DNA of 53,216 nucleotides, taken from contig JAWXBP010000235.1 of assembly GCA_034440135.1 (NCBI GenBank), positions 1-53,216 on the forward strand, read 5' to 3'. Below the pieces are notes generated by a model. It searched no databases. It saw only the letters and a program-made list of their open reading frames with translations, and was not told where the DNA came from. Of this stretch, positions 31,064 to 39,859 are shown piece after piece. The DNA is from Planctomycetia bacterium. GTDB lineage: Bacteria > Planctomycetota > Planctomycetia > Pirellulales > JALHLM01. Numbering within the stretch: the first letter of the stretch is position 1; every line of letters starts with the position of its first letter. The translations under genes were made by a program, and so were the position numbers.

Positions 31064-33067
31064 ATGACGAAGGCAAAAAACGAGGCGGAACGGCTGCGGG
31101 CGGAGATTCGCCGGCACGATCAGTTGTATTACGTCGCCAACCGTCCGGAACTTTCCGACCTGGAATACGACCGGCTCTATCAGCAGCTGGTGCGGCTCGA
31201 ACAGGAACATCCGGATCTCGTTACGCCGGACAGCCCCACGCAGCGCGTGAGCGAACAGCCTGTGAGCGGGCTGAACTCGGCAACGCATCGCGTGCCGATG
31301 CTGTCGATCGACAATACCTACGACCTCGACGAGTTACGGGCCTACGGCAAACGGATCGCCAAACTGCTGCCGGACGAGACGATCGAATGGGTGGTCGAGT
31401 TCAAGGTTGACGGGGCGGCGCTCTCGCTCGTCTACGAACACGGCCTCCTTACGCGCGGCGCGACGCGCGGCAACGGGCAAGTCGGCGACGACGTCACGCA
31501 CAACGTGCGAACGATGCGCGATCTGCCGCTCCGGCTGCATGGCGAGGACGTGCCGCCGCTCTTGGAGATCCGCGGCGAAGTTTATATGACGAACCAGGAA
31601 TTGGCGCGGATCAACCAATTGCGTCAGGAAGCTGGCGAAGAACTGTACGCGAACACGCGCAACGTCTCCGCTGGCGCGATTCGCCTGTTGGACCCGCGGA
31701 TCGCCGCCACACGACACCTACGTTTCGCCGCGCATGGCGTGGGATACTCGGAAGGCATGACGTCGCAGACGCATATCGACTTCCTGCGCGAAATCGAGCA
31801 ATACGGCGTGCCAGCCACGCCACATGCGGAGTGCTTTCCTGATTTCGAGACGGCGGTCGCGCATTGCGAGCAACTGATCGAGCGGCTGCACGAATTGGAT
31901 TTCGAAGTCGACGGGCTGGTGCTGAAGGTTAATCGTTTCGACCAGCGCGCCAAACTCGGCGCGACGAGCAAGGCGCCACGCTGGGTCGTCGCCTATAAGT
32001 TCGAGAAGTACGAGGCGGTGACGCGGTTGGAGAACATCCAGGTGCAGGTCGGCAAGACCGGGACGATCACGCCGGTGGCTTACCTGGAACCCGTAGAGTT
32101 GGCCGGGACGACGGTCAGCCGCGCGAGTTTGCACAACGCGGACGAAATCGCGCGCAAAGACGTAAGGATCGGCGACTACGTGGTCGTGGAAAAGGCCGGC
32201 AAGATCATCCCGCATATCGTCCGCGTCGAACTGCATCGCCGCGACGACCGCGTGCGCGAATTTCAGTTCCCTACGGCTTGCCCCGAGTGCGCGACGCCCG
32301 TCATCAAAGATGACGGAGGCGTTTACATCCGCTGCCCGAATCCGGAATGCCCCGCGCAATTGCGCGAACGCTTGCGCTACTTCGCAGGCCGCAACGCGAT
32401 GGATATCGAAGGTCTGGGCGAAAAACTGATCGACCAACTAGTGCGCGAACGTCGCGTCAAATCGTATGGCGACTTGTTCCGGCTGGACTTGGAAACGCTC
32501 TTGAACTTGGAGCGGATGGGCGAGAAGTCGTCGCAAAATCTGATCGAGCAGATCGCCGCCAGCAAAGCGCGAGGCCTCGCACGGCTGTTGAACGCGCTTT
32601 CAATCCGGCACGTCGGCACGCGCGGCGCGACGGTGTTGGCGATGCGCTTCGGCACAATCGACCGCTTGCGCGCGGCGACGGTAGAAACGCTCAGCAACGT
32701 GGACGAAATTGGCCCGGTCATCGCGGCCAGCGTCTACGAATACCTGCATAGCCCTTACGGGGAGCACACGATCGACGACCTAGCGGCGCTCGGCGTCAGC
32801 TTAGAAGCCACGGAACAAACCGCCGGCACGTCAGAGAAGCTAGCTGGCAAAACGCTCGTCGTCACCGGCACGTTGGTCCACTACACGCGCGACGAGATCG
32901 AGCGCCTGATCGCCCAGCACGGCGGCCGGGCAGCGTCGAGCGTCTCCAAGAAAACCGGCTATCTCGTCGCCGGCGCCGAAGCCGGCAGCAAACTCGCCAA
33001 AGCCGAACAACTCGGCGTGAAGGTCATCACGGAAGACGAGTTCCGGGAACTGATCCAAGGCGAATGA
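31064..33067 (+). CDS. ligA: NAD-dependent DNA ligase LigA
   Basis: A 667-residue protein with all LigA domains in order. An N-terminal Ia domain contains LYYVANRPELSDLEYDRLY. The nucleotidyl-transferase domain has the adenylated lysine in FKVDG (K114), with VSAGAIRLLDPR, EVDGLVLKVNRF and KAPRWVVAYKF. The OB fold is near 320-400 (VQVGKTGTITPVAYLEPV). A four-cysteine zinc site (CPEC...CPNPEC) is near 410-430, followed by helix-hairpin-helix repeats (GLGEKLIDQL, ALSIRHVGTRGA). A BRCT domain closes the protein (AGKTLVVTGTLVHYTRDEIERLI). It seals nicks in replication and repair. Length and motifs are complete, so it should be functional. Confidence 0.98.
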   Translation: MTKAKNEAERLRAEIRRHDQLYYVANRPELSDLEYDRLYQQLVRLEQEHPDLVTPDSPTQRVSEQPVSGLNSATHRVPMLSIDNTYDLDELRAYGKRIAKLLPDETIEWVVEFKVDGAALSLVYEHGLLTRGATRGNGQVGDDVTHNVRTMRDLPLRLHGEDVPPLLEIRGEVYMTNQELARINQLRQEAGEELYANTRNVSAGAIRLLDPRIAATRHLRFAAHGVGYSEGMTSQTHIDFLREIEQYGVPATPHAECFPDFETAVAHCEQLIERLHELDFEVDGLVLKVNRFDQRAKLGATSKAPRWVVAYKFEKYEAVTRLENIQVQVGKTGTITPVAYLEPVELAGTTVSRASLHNADEIARKDVRIGDYVVVEKAGKIIPHIVRVELHRRDDRVREFQFPTACPECATPVIKDDGGVYIRCPNPECPAQLRERLRYFAGRNAMDIEGLGEKLIDQLVRERRVKSYGDLFRLDLETLLNLERMGEKSSQNLIEQIAASKARGLARLLNALSIRHVGTRGATVLAMRFGTIDRLRAATVETLSNVDEIGPVIAASVYEYLHSPYGEHTIDDLAALGVSLEATEQTAGTSEKLAGKTLVVTGTLVHYTRDEIERLIAQHGGRAASSVSKKTGYLVAGAEAGSKLAKAEQLGVKVITEDEFRELIQGE

Positions 33068-33070
33068 GTT

Positions 33071-33195
33071 TTGAACCGCGGAGGCGGCTGGGAGTTTGAA
33101 GTTTTCAGTGTTCAGTTTTCAGTGGGTCGAGGAGCGCCTTCACTGAAAACTGAACACTGAAAACTTCAAACTCGCCCGCGTCTCCGCGGATCAAT
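33071..33195. repeat. 33-bp perfect inverted repeat, GTTTTCAGTGTTCAG family
   Basis: Arms 33092-33124 and 33141-33173 are exact reverse complements over 33 bp, with core GTTTTCAGTGTTCAGTTTTC and a 16-nt loop. Outer flanks add CCGCGGAG (33076-33083) opposite CTCCGCGG (33181-33188). The element fills the gap between ligA and the convergent foldase gene. Confidence 0.9.
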
Positions 33196-33199
33196 TGAA

Positions 33200-35182
33200 T
33201 TACCTTCTCGGCGGCGCCGGTTTCTTCGCCGCCGGGGCGTATTCGGTCTGTTGGATCGCCGCTGGGTTTTTCGCTGAGCTCTTGGCCGTTTGCTTCGGCA
33301 GGTGCGTTTCGCCCGTTAGTTCGTTGACAATGCGGGCGTTTTCTTGGAGCCGATCGAACTCCGTGGCCATGGCGAGGCGGAGTTTCTTCTCGTAGAGATC
33401 GGCGTAGATGTCGTTCCGCACCGTGGCAAAGTCCGGCACGCTCGGTTGCGTGAGGCCTTGGTAGTAGAGAATCACGAACTGGTCGCCGACCTGGATGATC
33501 CCGGACATGGGATCGGCGTCGTTGAGCGCGAAGGCTTCCTTCTCCAACAACGGTTCGCCGCCATGCTTCTGGATCGGCGGGATTTCGCCGCGCAGCACCC
33601 GCGTCGAGGCGTCCGTCGAATACTGCTCGGCCAGGTCGCCGAAGAATTTCTCGTTGAGGTTCTTGCGCGCCTTGTCCCACACTTCCTGGGCGCGGCGTTG
33701 GTTGTCCATCACGATCGCCAGGCAGCGGACGCGCGGGCCGTAGTTCGCGTCGAAGCCTTTTTGCAGGTCCGCTTCCGTGACTTCGACCCCTTGGCCGACG
33801 AGCTTTTTGAGCATCACGCTCGGCACGACCGAATCGTTCTTGTAAACCTCGACGGGCACACTGTTGTTCTCGGTCACTTCGACCAACCAGGCGCTGATGT
33901 CCGGCCGGCCTTGCGCGTCGAGCTTGCCCATCAGCGTGGCGGCGTGCGCGATTTCCTGATCGACGTCCGCCGGCGTAATCGCAATCTTCTTCTGACGGCA
34001 GGCCTGATCGAGCAACCGGCGGCTGATCATGGCGTCGAGCATTTCCGGACCATGCCGCTTAACGCATTCGGCGGCCATGTCTCGCGTCAGGAGCTGCTGC
34101 CCATTGACGATGGCGGCCACCTCCGGCTGCGCGGCGCGCTTGTCGGGATCGTTGAAGATCAACTCGACCTGCGATTGTTCCTGCAGCTTGGCGAACACAT
34201 CGTCGGCCACCAGACGCAGCTTCTTGTCGCGAATGGCTTCCACCAACACCTGTTGAATCTTGCCTTCCAGCTTTACATCGCGGGCTGGCAGGTGTTTTTC
34301 GCACTTCAGAAACACGTACTGATCGGCGACCTGGAGAATGTCGGAAATCGCGCCCGGCTGGAGGCTGAACGCGGCGGCTTCGATCTTCTTGTCGCCCAAG
34401 TGCTTGCGAATCGGCTGAATCAATCCCTTGGCGCTCGCGCTGTTCGGATCGACGGAGTGTTGCTTGGCGAGATTCGGAAAATCGTCCGGCTTGGCCAAGG
34501 CTTGCTCGCGAATCTTCTGGGCGTTCTCCAGCGAGTCGCAAGCAATCAGCCGGCATTGCACCGCCGGACCGTACTGCGTTTCGTAGGCATCGCGAACTTC
34601 CTGCGGCGTGACGTTGAGTTGTGACGTCGCCAGCTTACGCAGCGCGATCGTCGGCCAGATGATGTCTTTGGCGTACTGGTCCGGGCTGATATGCCGTTCG
34701 GTTTCGAGCAGTTCCAACCACTTATCAGTCGGCACGCCGAATCGCTCGGCCATACGATCGATCTCAGTCTTCACTTCCTGCTCCGTGACCACGACGTTGC
34801 GCTTTTTGCACTCCGACGTGATCAGGAATTTGTTGACCATGGTTTCCAGCACGTCGCTGCCGTAATGGCGGAGGCATTCGGCCGCGAGGTCCGCTTGCTT
34901 GATTTGTTCGCCATTCACGGTCGCCATGACGTCCTTTGCCGGGACGGCCACCGGAGTCTTCGCCGGAGCGGGCGTGGTCGCCGCCGGCGTGCGCGGCGCG
35001 GCGGTGACTTTCGCACGCGGCACTGGCGGCGCGGTTTGCTGCGCTTGCGCGGAATCCGGTCCCCAGCCGAAGCGGGTATAGAGCGCCAAGGCGGCGATCG
35101 CGGCCACGCCGCAGAAGATGCTGAAGCACCGTGCCCAAAAGGCAGTGCGCGAGGCGTTCGACGGCGAATCCGTTCGCGTCAT
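33200..35182 (-). CDS. periplasmic parvulin-type foldase with tandem duplication
   Basis: The start is the ATG at 35182, with AAGGAG 11 nt upstream. One N-terminal membrane segment (FWARCFSIFCGVAAIAALALY) is followed by an Ala/Pro/Thr-rich linker. Two homologous units then occur, at about residues 85-350 and 360-620. Each opens with a SurA_N-like helical part (ATVNGEQIKQADLAAECLRHYG / AIVNGQQLLTRDMAAECVKRHG), continues with a linker of the type Y.......VVVTEQEV / IAITPADV, and ends in a parvulin-like segment. The tail is Pro/Lys-rich. The protein would act on outer proteins as a prolyl isomerase or chaperone. Catalytic residues of the parvulin parts are not clearly intact, so a chaperone role is possible. 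Confidence 0.87.
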   Translation of the reverse strand: MTRTDSPSNASRTAFWARCFSIFCGVAAIAALALYTRFGWGPDSAQAQQTAPPVPRAKVTAAPRTPAATTPAPAKTPVAVPAKDVMATVNGEQIKQADLAAECLRHYGSDVLETMVNKFLITSECKKRNVVVTEQEVKTEIDRMAERFGVPTDKWLELLETERHISPDQYAKDIIWPTIALRKLATSQLNVTPQEVRDAYETQYGPAVQCRLIACDSLENAQKIREQALAKPDDFPNLAKQHSVDPNSASAKGLIQPIRKHLGDKKIEAAAFSLQPGAISDILQVADQYVFLKCEKHLPARDVKLEGKIQQVLVEAIRDKKLRLVADDVFAKLQEQSQVELIFNDPDKRAAQPEVAAIVNGQQLLTRDMAAECVKRHGPEMLDAMISRRLLDQACRQKKIAITPADVDQEIAHAATLMGKLDAQGRPDISAWLVEVTENNSVPVEVYKNDSVVPSVMLKKLVGQGVEVTEADLQKGFDANYGPRVRCLAIVMDNQRRAQEVWDKARKNLNEKFFGDLAEQYSTDASTRVLRGEIPPIQKHGGEPLLEKEAFALNDADPMSGIIQVGDQFVILYYQGLTQPSVPDFATVRNDIYADLYEKKLRLAMATEFDRLQENARIVNELTGETHLPKQTAKSSAKNPAAIQQTEYAPAAKKPAPPRR

Positions 35183-35378
35183 GGCGGGTAGCTCCTTAAA
35201 TCCGGAATCCAGGCAATCTGGTGGGTCCGCGTAGCCGCGACATCGGTCGCCGCGGGAGAAATTCGGGCGGCAATATAAGAAGGCCACGATTTAGGGTCAA
35301 GATCGGCCGCGCGGCTGCCGACGGCGTTGCGATTTGAGAATTGCCCGCGAAACACGCGAAACACACGAAAAGGAGGAG

Positions 35379-35396
35379 GCTGGGAGTTTGAAAATC
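35379..35396. repeat. partial arm of the GTTTTCAGTGTTCAG repeat family
   Basis: GGCTGGGAGTTTGAAAATCG resembles the flank and first bases of the arm at 33085-33100 (GGCTGGGAGTTTGAAG) and then diverges. It lies in the 270-bp gap upstream of the gene at 35452, which otherwise holds only short CGCGAAACAC-type repeats. Confidence 0.45.
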
Positions 35397-35451
35397 GTTT
35401 GCCCGGCGACTTCCGGGGCGTTACGGTGTTCTGAATGGCAGGATCACGAAC

Positions 35452-36018
35452 ATGGAGCGCATGCAGATGAAACGATCACGAATGGCCTTGCCGCTATTGG
35501 GTTTCGCCTTCCTCGCAGTTGGCGCCGGATTCTATGGCGGTGAGAAAACGAAAGCGCCTGTGCCAGTAGCGAGTGTGAATGTCCAATCGTTGGGGCGGCA
35601 AATCGAAGTCGTCGGTGATTTGGGCGAGCCGTTGGAGAAGTTGCTAACATTGCGCGGCGAAATGGTTGCCGCAGACAACTTTGCACATCTTCGAAAGAGC
35701 AAAGTCGTTCCCGATCCAGGGCTTTACGTGCGCGTCCGACATGTCAATGCGCGTCAGCTTGAGGAGCCGGTTGTAATTGAGCTGAGGCACAATTGGCACC
35801 AGGGAAAAAAGCCGAAACCTGGTACGCGCCTTGAATTGATTGGCTATGCGAAGCTGGCTTACGTCGGAGATTCGCCAATAGAGAAGCAATGGGCCGGCGA
35901 TCCGCGCAATCGGCATGATGTACCAGAGCCACCGGAGGTTGCGAGGCACGTATTTGAAGGGCATTACGAAGATCAATTTGTCGTCCTCCAATTCGACGAA
36001 CTGCCAGCGGGCGAGTAG
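35452..36018 (+). CDS. hypothetical protein with N-terminal membrane anchor or signal
   Basis: I do not recognise the family. Of 188 residues, about 11-26 (MALPLLGFAFLAVGAG) form a hydrophobic anchor or signal. The rest is a soluble, beta-rich domain: VNVQSLGRQIEVVGDLGEPLEKLLTLRGEMV, GLYVRVRHVNARQLEEPVVIELRHNW, and a charged end with YEDQFVVLQFDELPAG. Starts at 35452, 35461 or 35467 are all possible. The DNA is slightly richer in A/T than its neighbours. It lies 150 bp upstream of ispE on the same strand but with its own gap, so it is probably separate. Confidence 0.7.
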   Translation: MERMQMKRSRMALPLLGFAFLAVGAGFYGGEKTKAPVPVASVNVQSLGRQIEVVGDLGEPLEKLLTLRGEMVAADNFAHLRKSKVVPDPGLYVRVRHVNARQLEEPVVIELRHNWHQGKKPKPGTRLELIGYAKLAYVGDSPIEKQWAGDPRNRHDVPEPPEVARHVFEGHYEDQFVVLQFDELPAGE

Positions 36019-36168
36019 TCGATGGCGTCAATTTCGCTGATTCGCTAGCGCCCCTAACCGATCCAGGTTGACCGATCCGTTTTGGATTCATAGAATTCGT
36101 CGGTTGCGTGGCGAGTTTTAACTTGTCAAGCCCGGTCCGCCGGGAGTTGATTAGGGGGCGGGCAGGGC

Positions 36169-37074
36169 ATGGACGTTCAACGCACGCCGTCGGCCGTTGT
36201 GGTGCGCACACCGGCGAAGTTGAACTTGTTTCTCGAGGTGTTGGGCCAGCGAACAGACGGTTTTCATGAGCTGGAAACGCTCATGACGCCGGTAAATCTA
36301 TACGACCTCCTGTGGTTCGCCCCGGCGGATTCAGGCGACATTGAACTGACGTGTGAACGGTTTCCGAGCGTGGAGCGATCCGGCGAGGAGGCCAGCAGGT
36401 TGCCGGAGGGATCCGACAATCTCGTAGTGCGGGCGGTGCGTTTGCTAGCCGAACGGGCCGGCATACGGGCCAGCGCCCGGATGAAGCTTTGGAAGCGCAT
36501 CCCGGTGGCGGCCGGTCTGGCGGGTGGTTCGAGCGACGCGGCGGCGGCTTTGGTGGCCGCCAACGCGGGCTGGCGACTCGATTGGCCGCGGGAGCAATTG
36601 CTGCCGCTGGCGGCCGAGTTGGGCAGCGACGTCCCGTTTTTTCTAGGTCGGGGTCCAGCCGTTTGCCGCGGACGCGGCGAGCGGATTGAACCTGCGAGCG
36701 GCCTGGGCATCCTGCACTTCGTGGTCGTTGCTCCGCCGGTGGGACTCAGTACCGCCGCGGTTTTTCGTGCTTGCCGCCCGGCGGAACATCCCCAACCTCT
36801 GGCTCCCCTCTTGGAAGCTCTGCGCACGGGGGATGCTGCGACTGCCGGAGAACGCCTGTTTAATCGGCTGGAACCGGCCGCCGCTGAATTAACACCTTGG
36901 ATTGAACGATTGCGTCGGGAGTTCGCCGACGGCGAATTCGTCGGACATCGGATGAGCGGCAGCGGCTCGAGTTACTTCGGGCTCTGCCGCAACCTCGGAC
37001 ATGCTCAAAGGGCCGCGAGCAGGTTACGAGGTCGAGGAGTCGGTCAGGTGTACGCTGTGCGTACCGCCTGCTGA
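36169..37074 (+). CDS. ispE: 4-diphosphocytidyl-2-C-methyl-D-erythritol kinase IspE
   Basis: A 301-residue GHMP kinase. PAKLNLFLEVLGQRTDGFHELETLM holds the catalytic lysine (K17) and the substrate-binding His-Glu. The ATP loop is PVAAGLAGGSSDAAAAL (111-127), with D123 the likely acid/base. MSGSGSSYFG near residue 262 is the third GHMP motif. It phosphorylates CDP-methylerythritol in the MEP isoprenoid pathway. The SpoVG-domain gene follows 27 bp downstream with its own ribosome site, a pairing seen in several Gram-positive and planctomycete genomes. All residues needed for activity are present. Confidence 0.96.
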   Translation: MDVQRTPSAVVVRTPAKLNLFLEVLGQRTDGFHELETLMTPVNLYDLLWFAPADSGDIELTCERFPSVERSGEEASRLPEGSDNLVVRAVRLLAERAGIRASARMKLWKRIPVAAGLAGGSSDAAAALVAANAGWRLDWPREQLLPLAAELGSDVPFFLGRGPAVCRGRGERIEPASGLGILHFVVVAPPVGLSTAAVFRACRPAEHPQPLAPLLEALRTGDAATAGERLFNRLEPAAAELTPWIERLRREFADGEFVGHRMSGSGSSYFGLCRNLGHAQRAASRLRGRGVGQVYAVRTAC

Positions 37075-37101
37075 GTCGCCACGATTGAAGGGAGAACAGC
37101 C

Positions 37102-37752
37102 GTGGATGTGACAGAAGTGCGCATCAAGCTCATGGAAGAACCCGGGGAGCGGCTCCAAGCGTTTTGTTCGATCACTTTCGACAATTGCTTCGTGATCCGG
37201 GATCTCAAGATCATCGAAGGGACCAACGGTCCTTTCGTGGCGATGCCCAGCCGCAAGCTGACATCGCACTGCCCGACGTGCGGCTGCAAGAATCACTTGC
37301 GCGCCGGCTATTGCAACCAGTGCGGCGTGAAGCTCAAAGAAGATCGCGCCATCAAGGACGAGGAAGGCCGGGCGAAGCTCTATGCCGACATCGCCCATCC
37401 GATCAACTCGCAGTGCCGCGAGATGATTCAGGACTACGTGATCAAGGCCTTCCAGGAAGAGGTCGAACGCTCCAAGCAGCCGGGGTACGTCTCGAGCTAC
37501 GACGACTTCGACGACTACGACTATGCGCCGCGGACGCAAACCCGCGAGCCGGCGCATCGACCGCCGACCAGCGCCCCGCATTTCGATCGCAAGCCCACGC
37601 ACACCTCGGGGCACGGCGGCGGGCGCGGCCCGCATCGGCCAGCGGCGGCGCAGCATCATCCCCAGCCGCAACCTGTGGCGCCACCGCCAGCGCCGGCTTC
37701 ACCACCGCCGCGTGGCGAGAGCAACAACGGCTTCGGGGCGGGGGTGTTTTAG
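37102..37752 (+). CDS. spoVG: SpoVG-domain protein with zinc ribbon and disordered tail
   Basis: The GTG start at 37102 has GAGAAC/AGGGAG-type bases upstream. Residues 1-60 and 90-115 form the SpoVG core ([59 protein letters not shown]). Between them lies an inserted four-cysteine ribbon ([19 protein letters not shown], residues 57-75), not present in Bacillus SpoVG. The last 90 residues are Pro/His/Gly-rich and disordered. SpoVG is an RNA/DNA-binding regulator in Firmicutes and Borrelia. The ribbon may add a nucleic-acid contact. It is co-transcribed with ispE, as in Bacillus, where spoVG lies in the same region. Confidence 0.87.
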   Translation: MDVTEVRIKLMEEPGERLQAFCSITFDNCFVIRDLKIIEGTNGPFVAMPSRKLTSHCPTCGCKNHLRAGYCNQCGVKLKEDRAIKDEEGRAKLYADIAHPINSQCREMIQDYVIKAFQEEVERSKQPGYVSSYDDFDDYDYAPRTQTREPAHRPPTSAPHFDRKPTHTSGHGGGRGPHRPAAAQHHPQPQPVAPPPAPASPPPRGESNNGFGAGVF

Positions 37753-37794
37753 TAAGTTCGCCCTGCCGCGAACGGCTTAGCTTCACCGTGAAGC

Positions 37795-37985
37795 GTAGGG
37801 CGGGCCGCGCGTGCGTTAAGTGATGCGACGTGATACGCGCAGCGCAATGACAATTGTCTTAAAGTTCAAATCGTAAGGCCCGCCGCACATGCAACGGCGG
37901 GCCTTACTCGTCGCATGAACCGGCCGCAATCGTTTCCCGCGGTCATTGGAATCACTCGCTGGACGTTCTGCGCGGCCCGCCCTAC
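37795..37985. repeat. 16-bp inverted repeat GTAGGGCGGGCC around a hairpin
   Basis: GTAGGGCGGGCCGCGC (37795-37810) and GCGCGGCCCGCCCTAC (37970-37985) are perfect reverse complements. Inside, GTAAGGCCCGCCG and CGGCGGGCCTTAC (37873-37885 and 37895-37907) form a separate perfect 13-bp stem. A similar combination (GTAGGGCGGGCCGTGCG and a GGCCCGCCG hairpin) occurs at 50199-50311. Confidence 0.8.
37873..37907 (+). terminator. 13-bp stem hairpin, likely terminator
   Basis: GTAAGGCCCGCCG pairs perfectly with CGGCGGGCCTTAC across a 9-nt loop, 120 bp after the SpoVG stop. There is no T run, so it may be part of the repeat and not a classic terminator. Confidence 0.4.
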
Positions 37986-38062
37986 GGCCTCGAATGGCCA
38001 TCGGCGCCTGAACCGCTTCCTACATTTCTTGCCGACGCTTTCCTTGGCAGGGGAAGCAGGGC

Positions 38063-38068
38063 TATAAT
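38063..38068 (+). promoter_or_regulatory. -10 box of esterase gene
   Basis: A perfect TATAAT, 66 bp before the ATG at 38134. The -35 position (TTTCCT, 18 bp upstream) is weak. Confidence 0.45.
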
Positions 38069-38133
38069 CGGCGGCCTGGCTTGTCGAAAACCTTTTGCGC
38101 GCTCTGCTCGCGGCCTTACCTTGGAGATGCAAC

Positions 38134-38862
38134 ATGCGGCGGATTCTGTGGATGGCGGTCTGGATGGGCTCTGTGGTGCTGCTGGCGCCGGCGGTTCGCG
38201 CCGACGAGCCCGCGGCGGGAAAGCAGACGCCCGCGGAGTTCACTCAGGAGATTATGGTGAAATACCAGTTATTCCTGCCGAAGGACTACGCGGACTCGGA
38301 CAAGAAATTCCCGCTGATGTTGTTCCTGCATGGTGCAGGCGAATCGGGCAATGATTTGGAAATCGTGAAGAAGCATGGACCGCCGAAGCTCGTCGACGGC
38401 AAGCCTGACTTTCCGTTCATCGTCGTTTCGCCCCAGTGCGCGGTGCGACCCTGGCGGGTTGACCAGTTGAATGCGCTACTCGACGACATCATCGCCAAGT
38501 ATCGCGTCGACACCGATCGCGTGTATCTCACCGGGCTCAGCATGGGTGGCTACGGCACCTGGGCCCTGGCGGCGGAGCACCCTGAGCGGTTCGCGGCGAT
38601 CGTGCCGATTTGCGGCGGCGGCAATCCCGCCACGGCGTCCAAGTTGAAGGACATTCCGATCTGGGTCTTCCATGGCGCGAAGGACGACGCCGTGCCGTTG
38701 TCCCGCTCCGAGGAAATGGTCGCCGCACTCAAAGCCGCGGGCAGCGAGCCGAAGTTCACGATCTACCCGGACGCCGGGCACGACTCGTGGACGGAGACGT
38801 ACAACAACGAAGATTTGTATAAGTGGCTGCTGGAGCAGTCGCTGGCGAATCGCAAGAAGTAG
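38134..38862 (+). CDS. secreted alpha/beta hydrolase (esterase/peptidase-like)
   Basis: The start is the ATG at 38134, opening a signal peptide (MRRILWMAVWMGSVVLLAPAVRA). The 242-residue protein has the LpqC/polyhydroxybutyrate-depolymerase-like hydrolase pattern: QLFLPKDYADSDKKFPLMLFLHGAGESGND holds the oxyanion region, GLSMGGYGTWALA the nucleophile Ser, GAKDDAVPLSRSEEMV the Asp, and YPDAGHDSWTETY the catalytic His. The full catalytic triad is present. Such single-domain exported esterases act on small esters or side groups of polysaccharides. A candidate promoter precedes it and a terminator follows, so it is a single-gene unit. Confidence 0.9.
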   Translation: MRRILWMAVWMGSVVLLAPAVRADEPAAGKQTPAEFTQEIMVKYQLFLPKDYADSDKKFPLMLFLHGAGESGNDLEIVKKHGPPKLVDGKPDFPFIVVSPQCAVRPWRVDQLNALLDDIIAKYRVDTDRVYLTGLSMGGYGTWALAAEHPERFAAIVPICGGGNPATASKLKDIPIWVFHGAKDDAVPLSRSEEMVAALKAAGSEPKFTIYPDAGHDSWTETYNNEDLYKWLLEQSLANRKK

Positions 38863-38877
38863 CCCGCGCGGAGGGAG

Positions 38878-38902
38878 AAGGCCGGAAATCGCCGGCCTTT
38901 TT
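38878..38902 (+). terminator. Rho-independent terminator after esterase gene
   Basis: AAGGCCGG-AAATCG-CCGGCCTT (38878-38899) is a perfect 8-bp stem followed by TTT. It lies 16 bp after the esterase stop. Confidence 0.8.
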
Positions 38903-39005
38903 CCCGGCAAATTGTTGCACCGCGACTTGGTGCGCAGGATAATGGCGGCGCGGCGTTCCATGGGGACGTCGCGCCGTCTCACTTTTCCGGATGCGCATTC
39001 GCGCC

Positions 39006-39848
39006 ATGAACACTATGATTCGCACCACATTGATCGCTTCGTTCGTGTTCGCACTCCTGATCACGCCGCCGGCATCGGCGGCCTTGATCGCCTACGAGCC
39101 ATTTGACGATGCGCCGGTGGGGAGTGACGTGCAGGGCAAGGCCGGCGGCCTGGGCTTTAGCGGCGGATGGCGCGCCGGTGGCTTTAACGCGTCGATCAGC
39201 AATAATTTCGATATCGCCAACGGGTCGCCGACGTTCGGCAATCTTTTGCGCGAGGGCAATTCCGTCAGCACGCCTGCCGTGGGCGCGATTTCCGGGATCA
39301 CGCGCGACCTCGCCAGCCCGCTGGGCCAAGCGGACTCTACGGTTTACCTGAGCTTTCTGATCCAGCCGCAGGGCGCCTTGCACGGCGGCGCATTCAACGG
39401 CTTCATGGGGCTGACCTTGGAAAGCGCGGGCGAGCCGGAGTTGTACGTCGGCAAGCCAGGCGGCGGTGCGATCGATCGCTGGGCGTTGGAAGATCGCGGC
39501 GGCAGCCGGCAACATGCATCGAGCGTCTTGACGCAATCGGGGTCCACGGCACTCTTGGTCGTCAAGGCGGAGCTGTTCGCCAGCCCGAACATCAATGATA
39601 AGTTCACGCTGTATGTGAATCCCACACCGGGGGAAGCGGAGCCAGCTTCCGGCATCGTCAAGCAAGACGCTGCTTTCGGCGTCGTGCAAGGCATGACTTT
39701 GTATTCGTCTGGCGCGATGCAATTCGACGAATTGCGCATCGGACAGACCTTCGCGGACGTCACGCCGGTTCCGGAGCCTGGCAGCTTTGGATTGTTGACG
39801 GTCGGTTTCGCGGCCTTCGCGGCGGCCATCTGGCGCCGTCGGAAGTAA
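39006..39848 (+). CDS. PEP-CTERM secreted protein
   Basis: The start is taken at the ATG at 39006 (MNTMIRTTLIASFVFALLITPPASA), a good signal peptide; an ATG at 38991 adds five residues. The 280-residue product has a jelly-roll-like beta-rich body: AYEPFDDAPVGSDVQGKAGGLGFSGGWRAGG is typical of planctomycete PEP-CTERM proteins. The tail is VPEPGSFGLLTVGFAAFAAAIWRRRK, i.e. PEP motif, hydrophobic helix and Arg/Lys cluster recognised by an exosortase. It is probably an exported surface or matrix protein. No exosortase gene is in the window. Together with the pentapeptide protein it shows that the host carries PEP-CTERM sorting. Confidence 0.9.
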   Translation: MNTMIRTTLIASFVFALLITPPASAALIAYEPFDDAPVGSDVQGKAGGLGFSGGWRAGGFNASISNNFDIANGSPTFGNLLREGNSVSTPAVGAISGITRDLASPLGQADSTVYLSFLIQPQGALHGGAFNGFMGLTLESAGEPELYVGKPGGGAIDRWALEDRGGSRQHASSVLTQSGSTALLVVKAELFASPNINDKFTLYVNPTPGEAEPASGIVKQDAAFGVVQGMTLYSSGAMQFDELRIGQTFADVTPVPEPGSFGLLTVGFAAFAAAIWRRRK

Positions 39849-39859
39849 GCGGCGAGAAT

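Larger units (their letters stand above)
37753..38133. other. 381-bp gap with nested inverted repeats and promoter
   Basis: Between the SpoVG gene and the esterase gene the only structures seen are the outer inverted repeat 37795-37985, the hairpin at 37873-37907 inside it, and a perfect TATAAT at 38063. No convincing ORF is present. Confidence 0.6.

Noticed and set aside
33071-33195. The GTTTTCAGTGTTCAG hairpin as a plain Rho-independent terminator
   Set aside because: No T run follows, and near-identical arms recur at other loci, one of them upstream of two divergent genes. A dispersed element fits better, though terminating activity is possible.
33344-34624. A 426-codon plus-strand frame opposite the foldase
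   Set aside because: Same reason: antisense shadow of a recognised gene, no family features.
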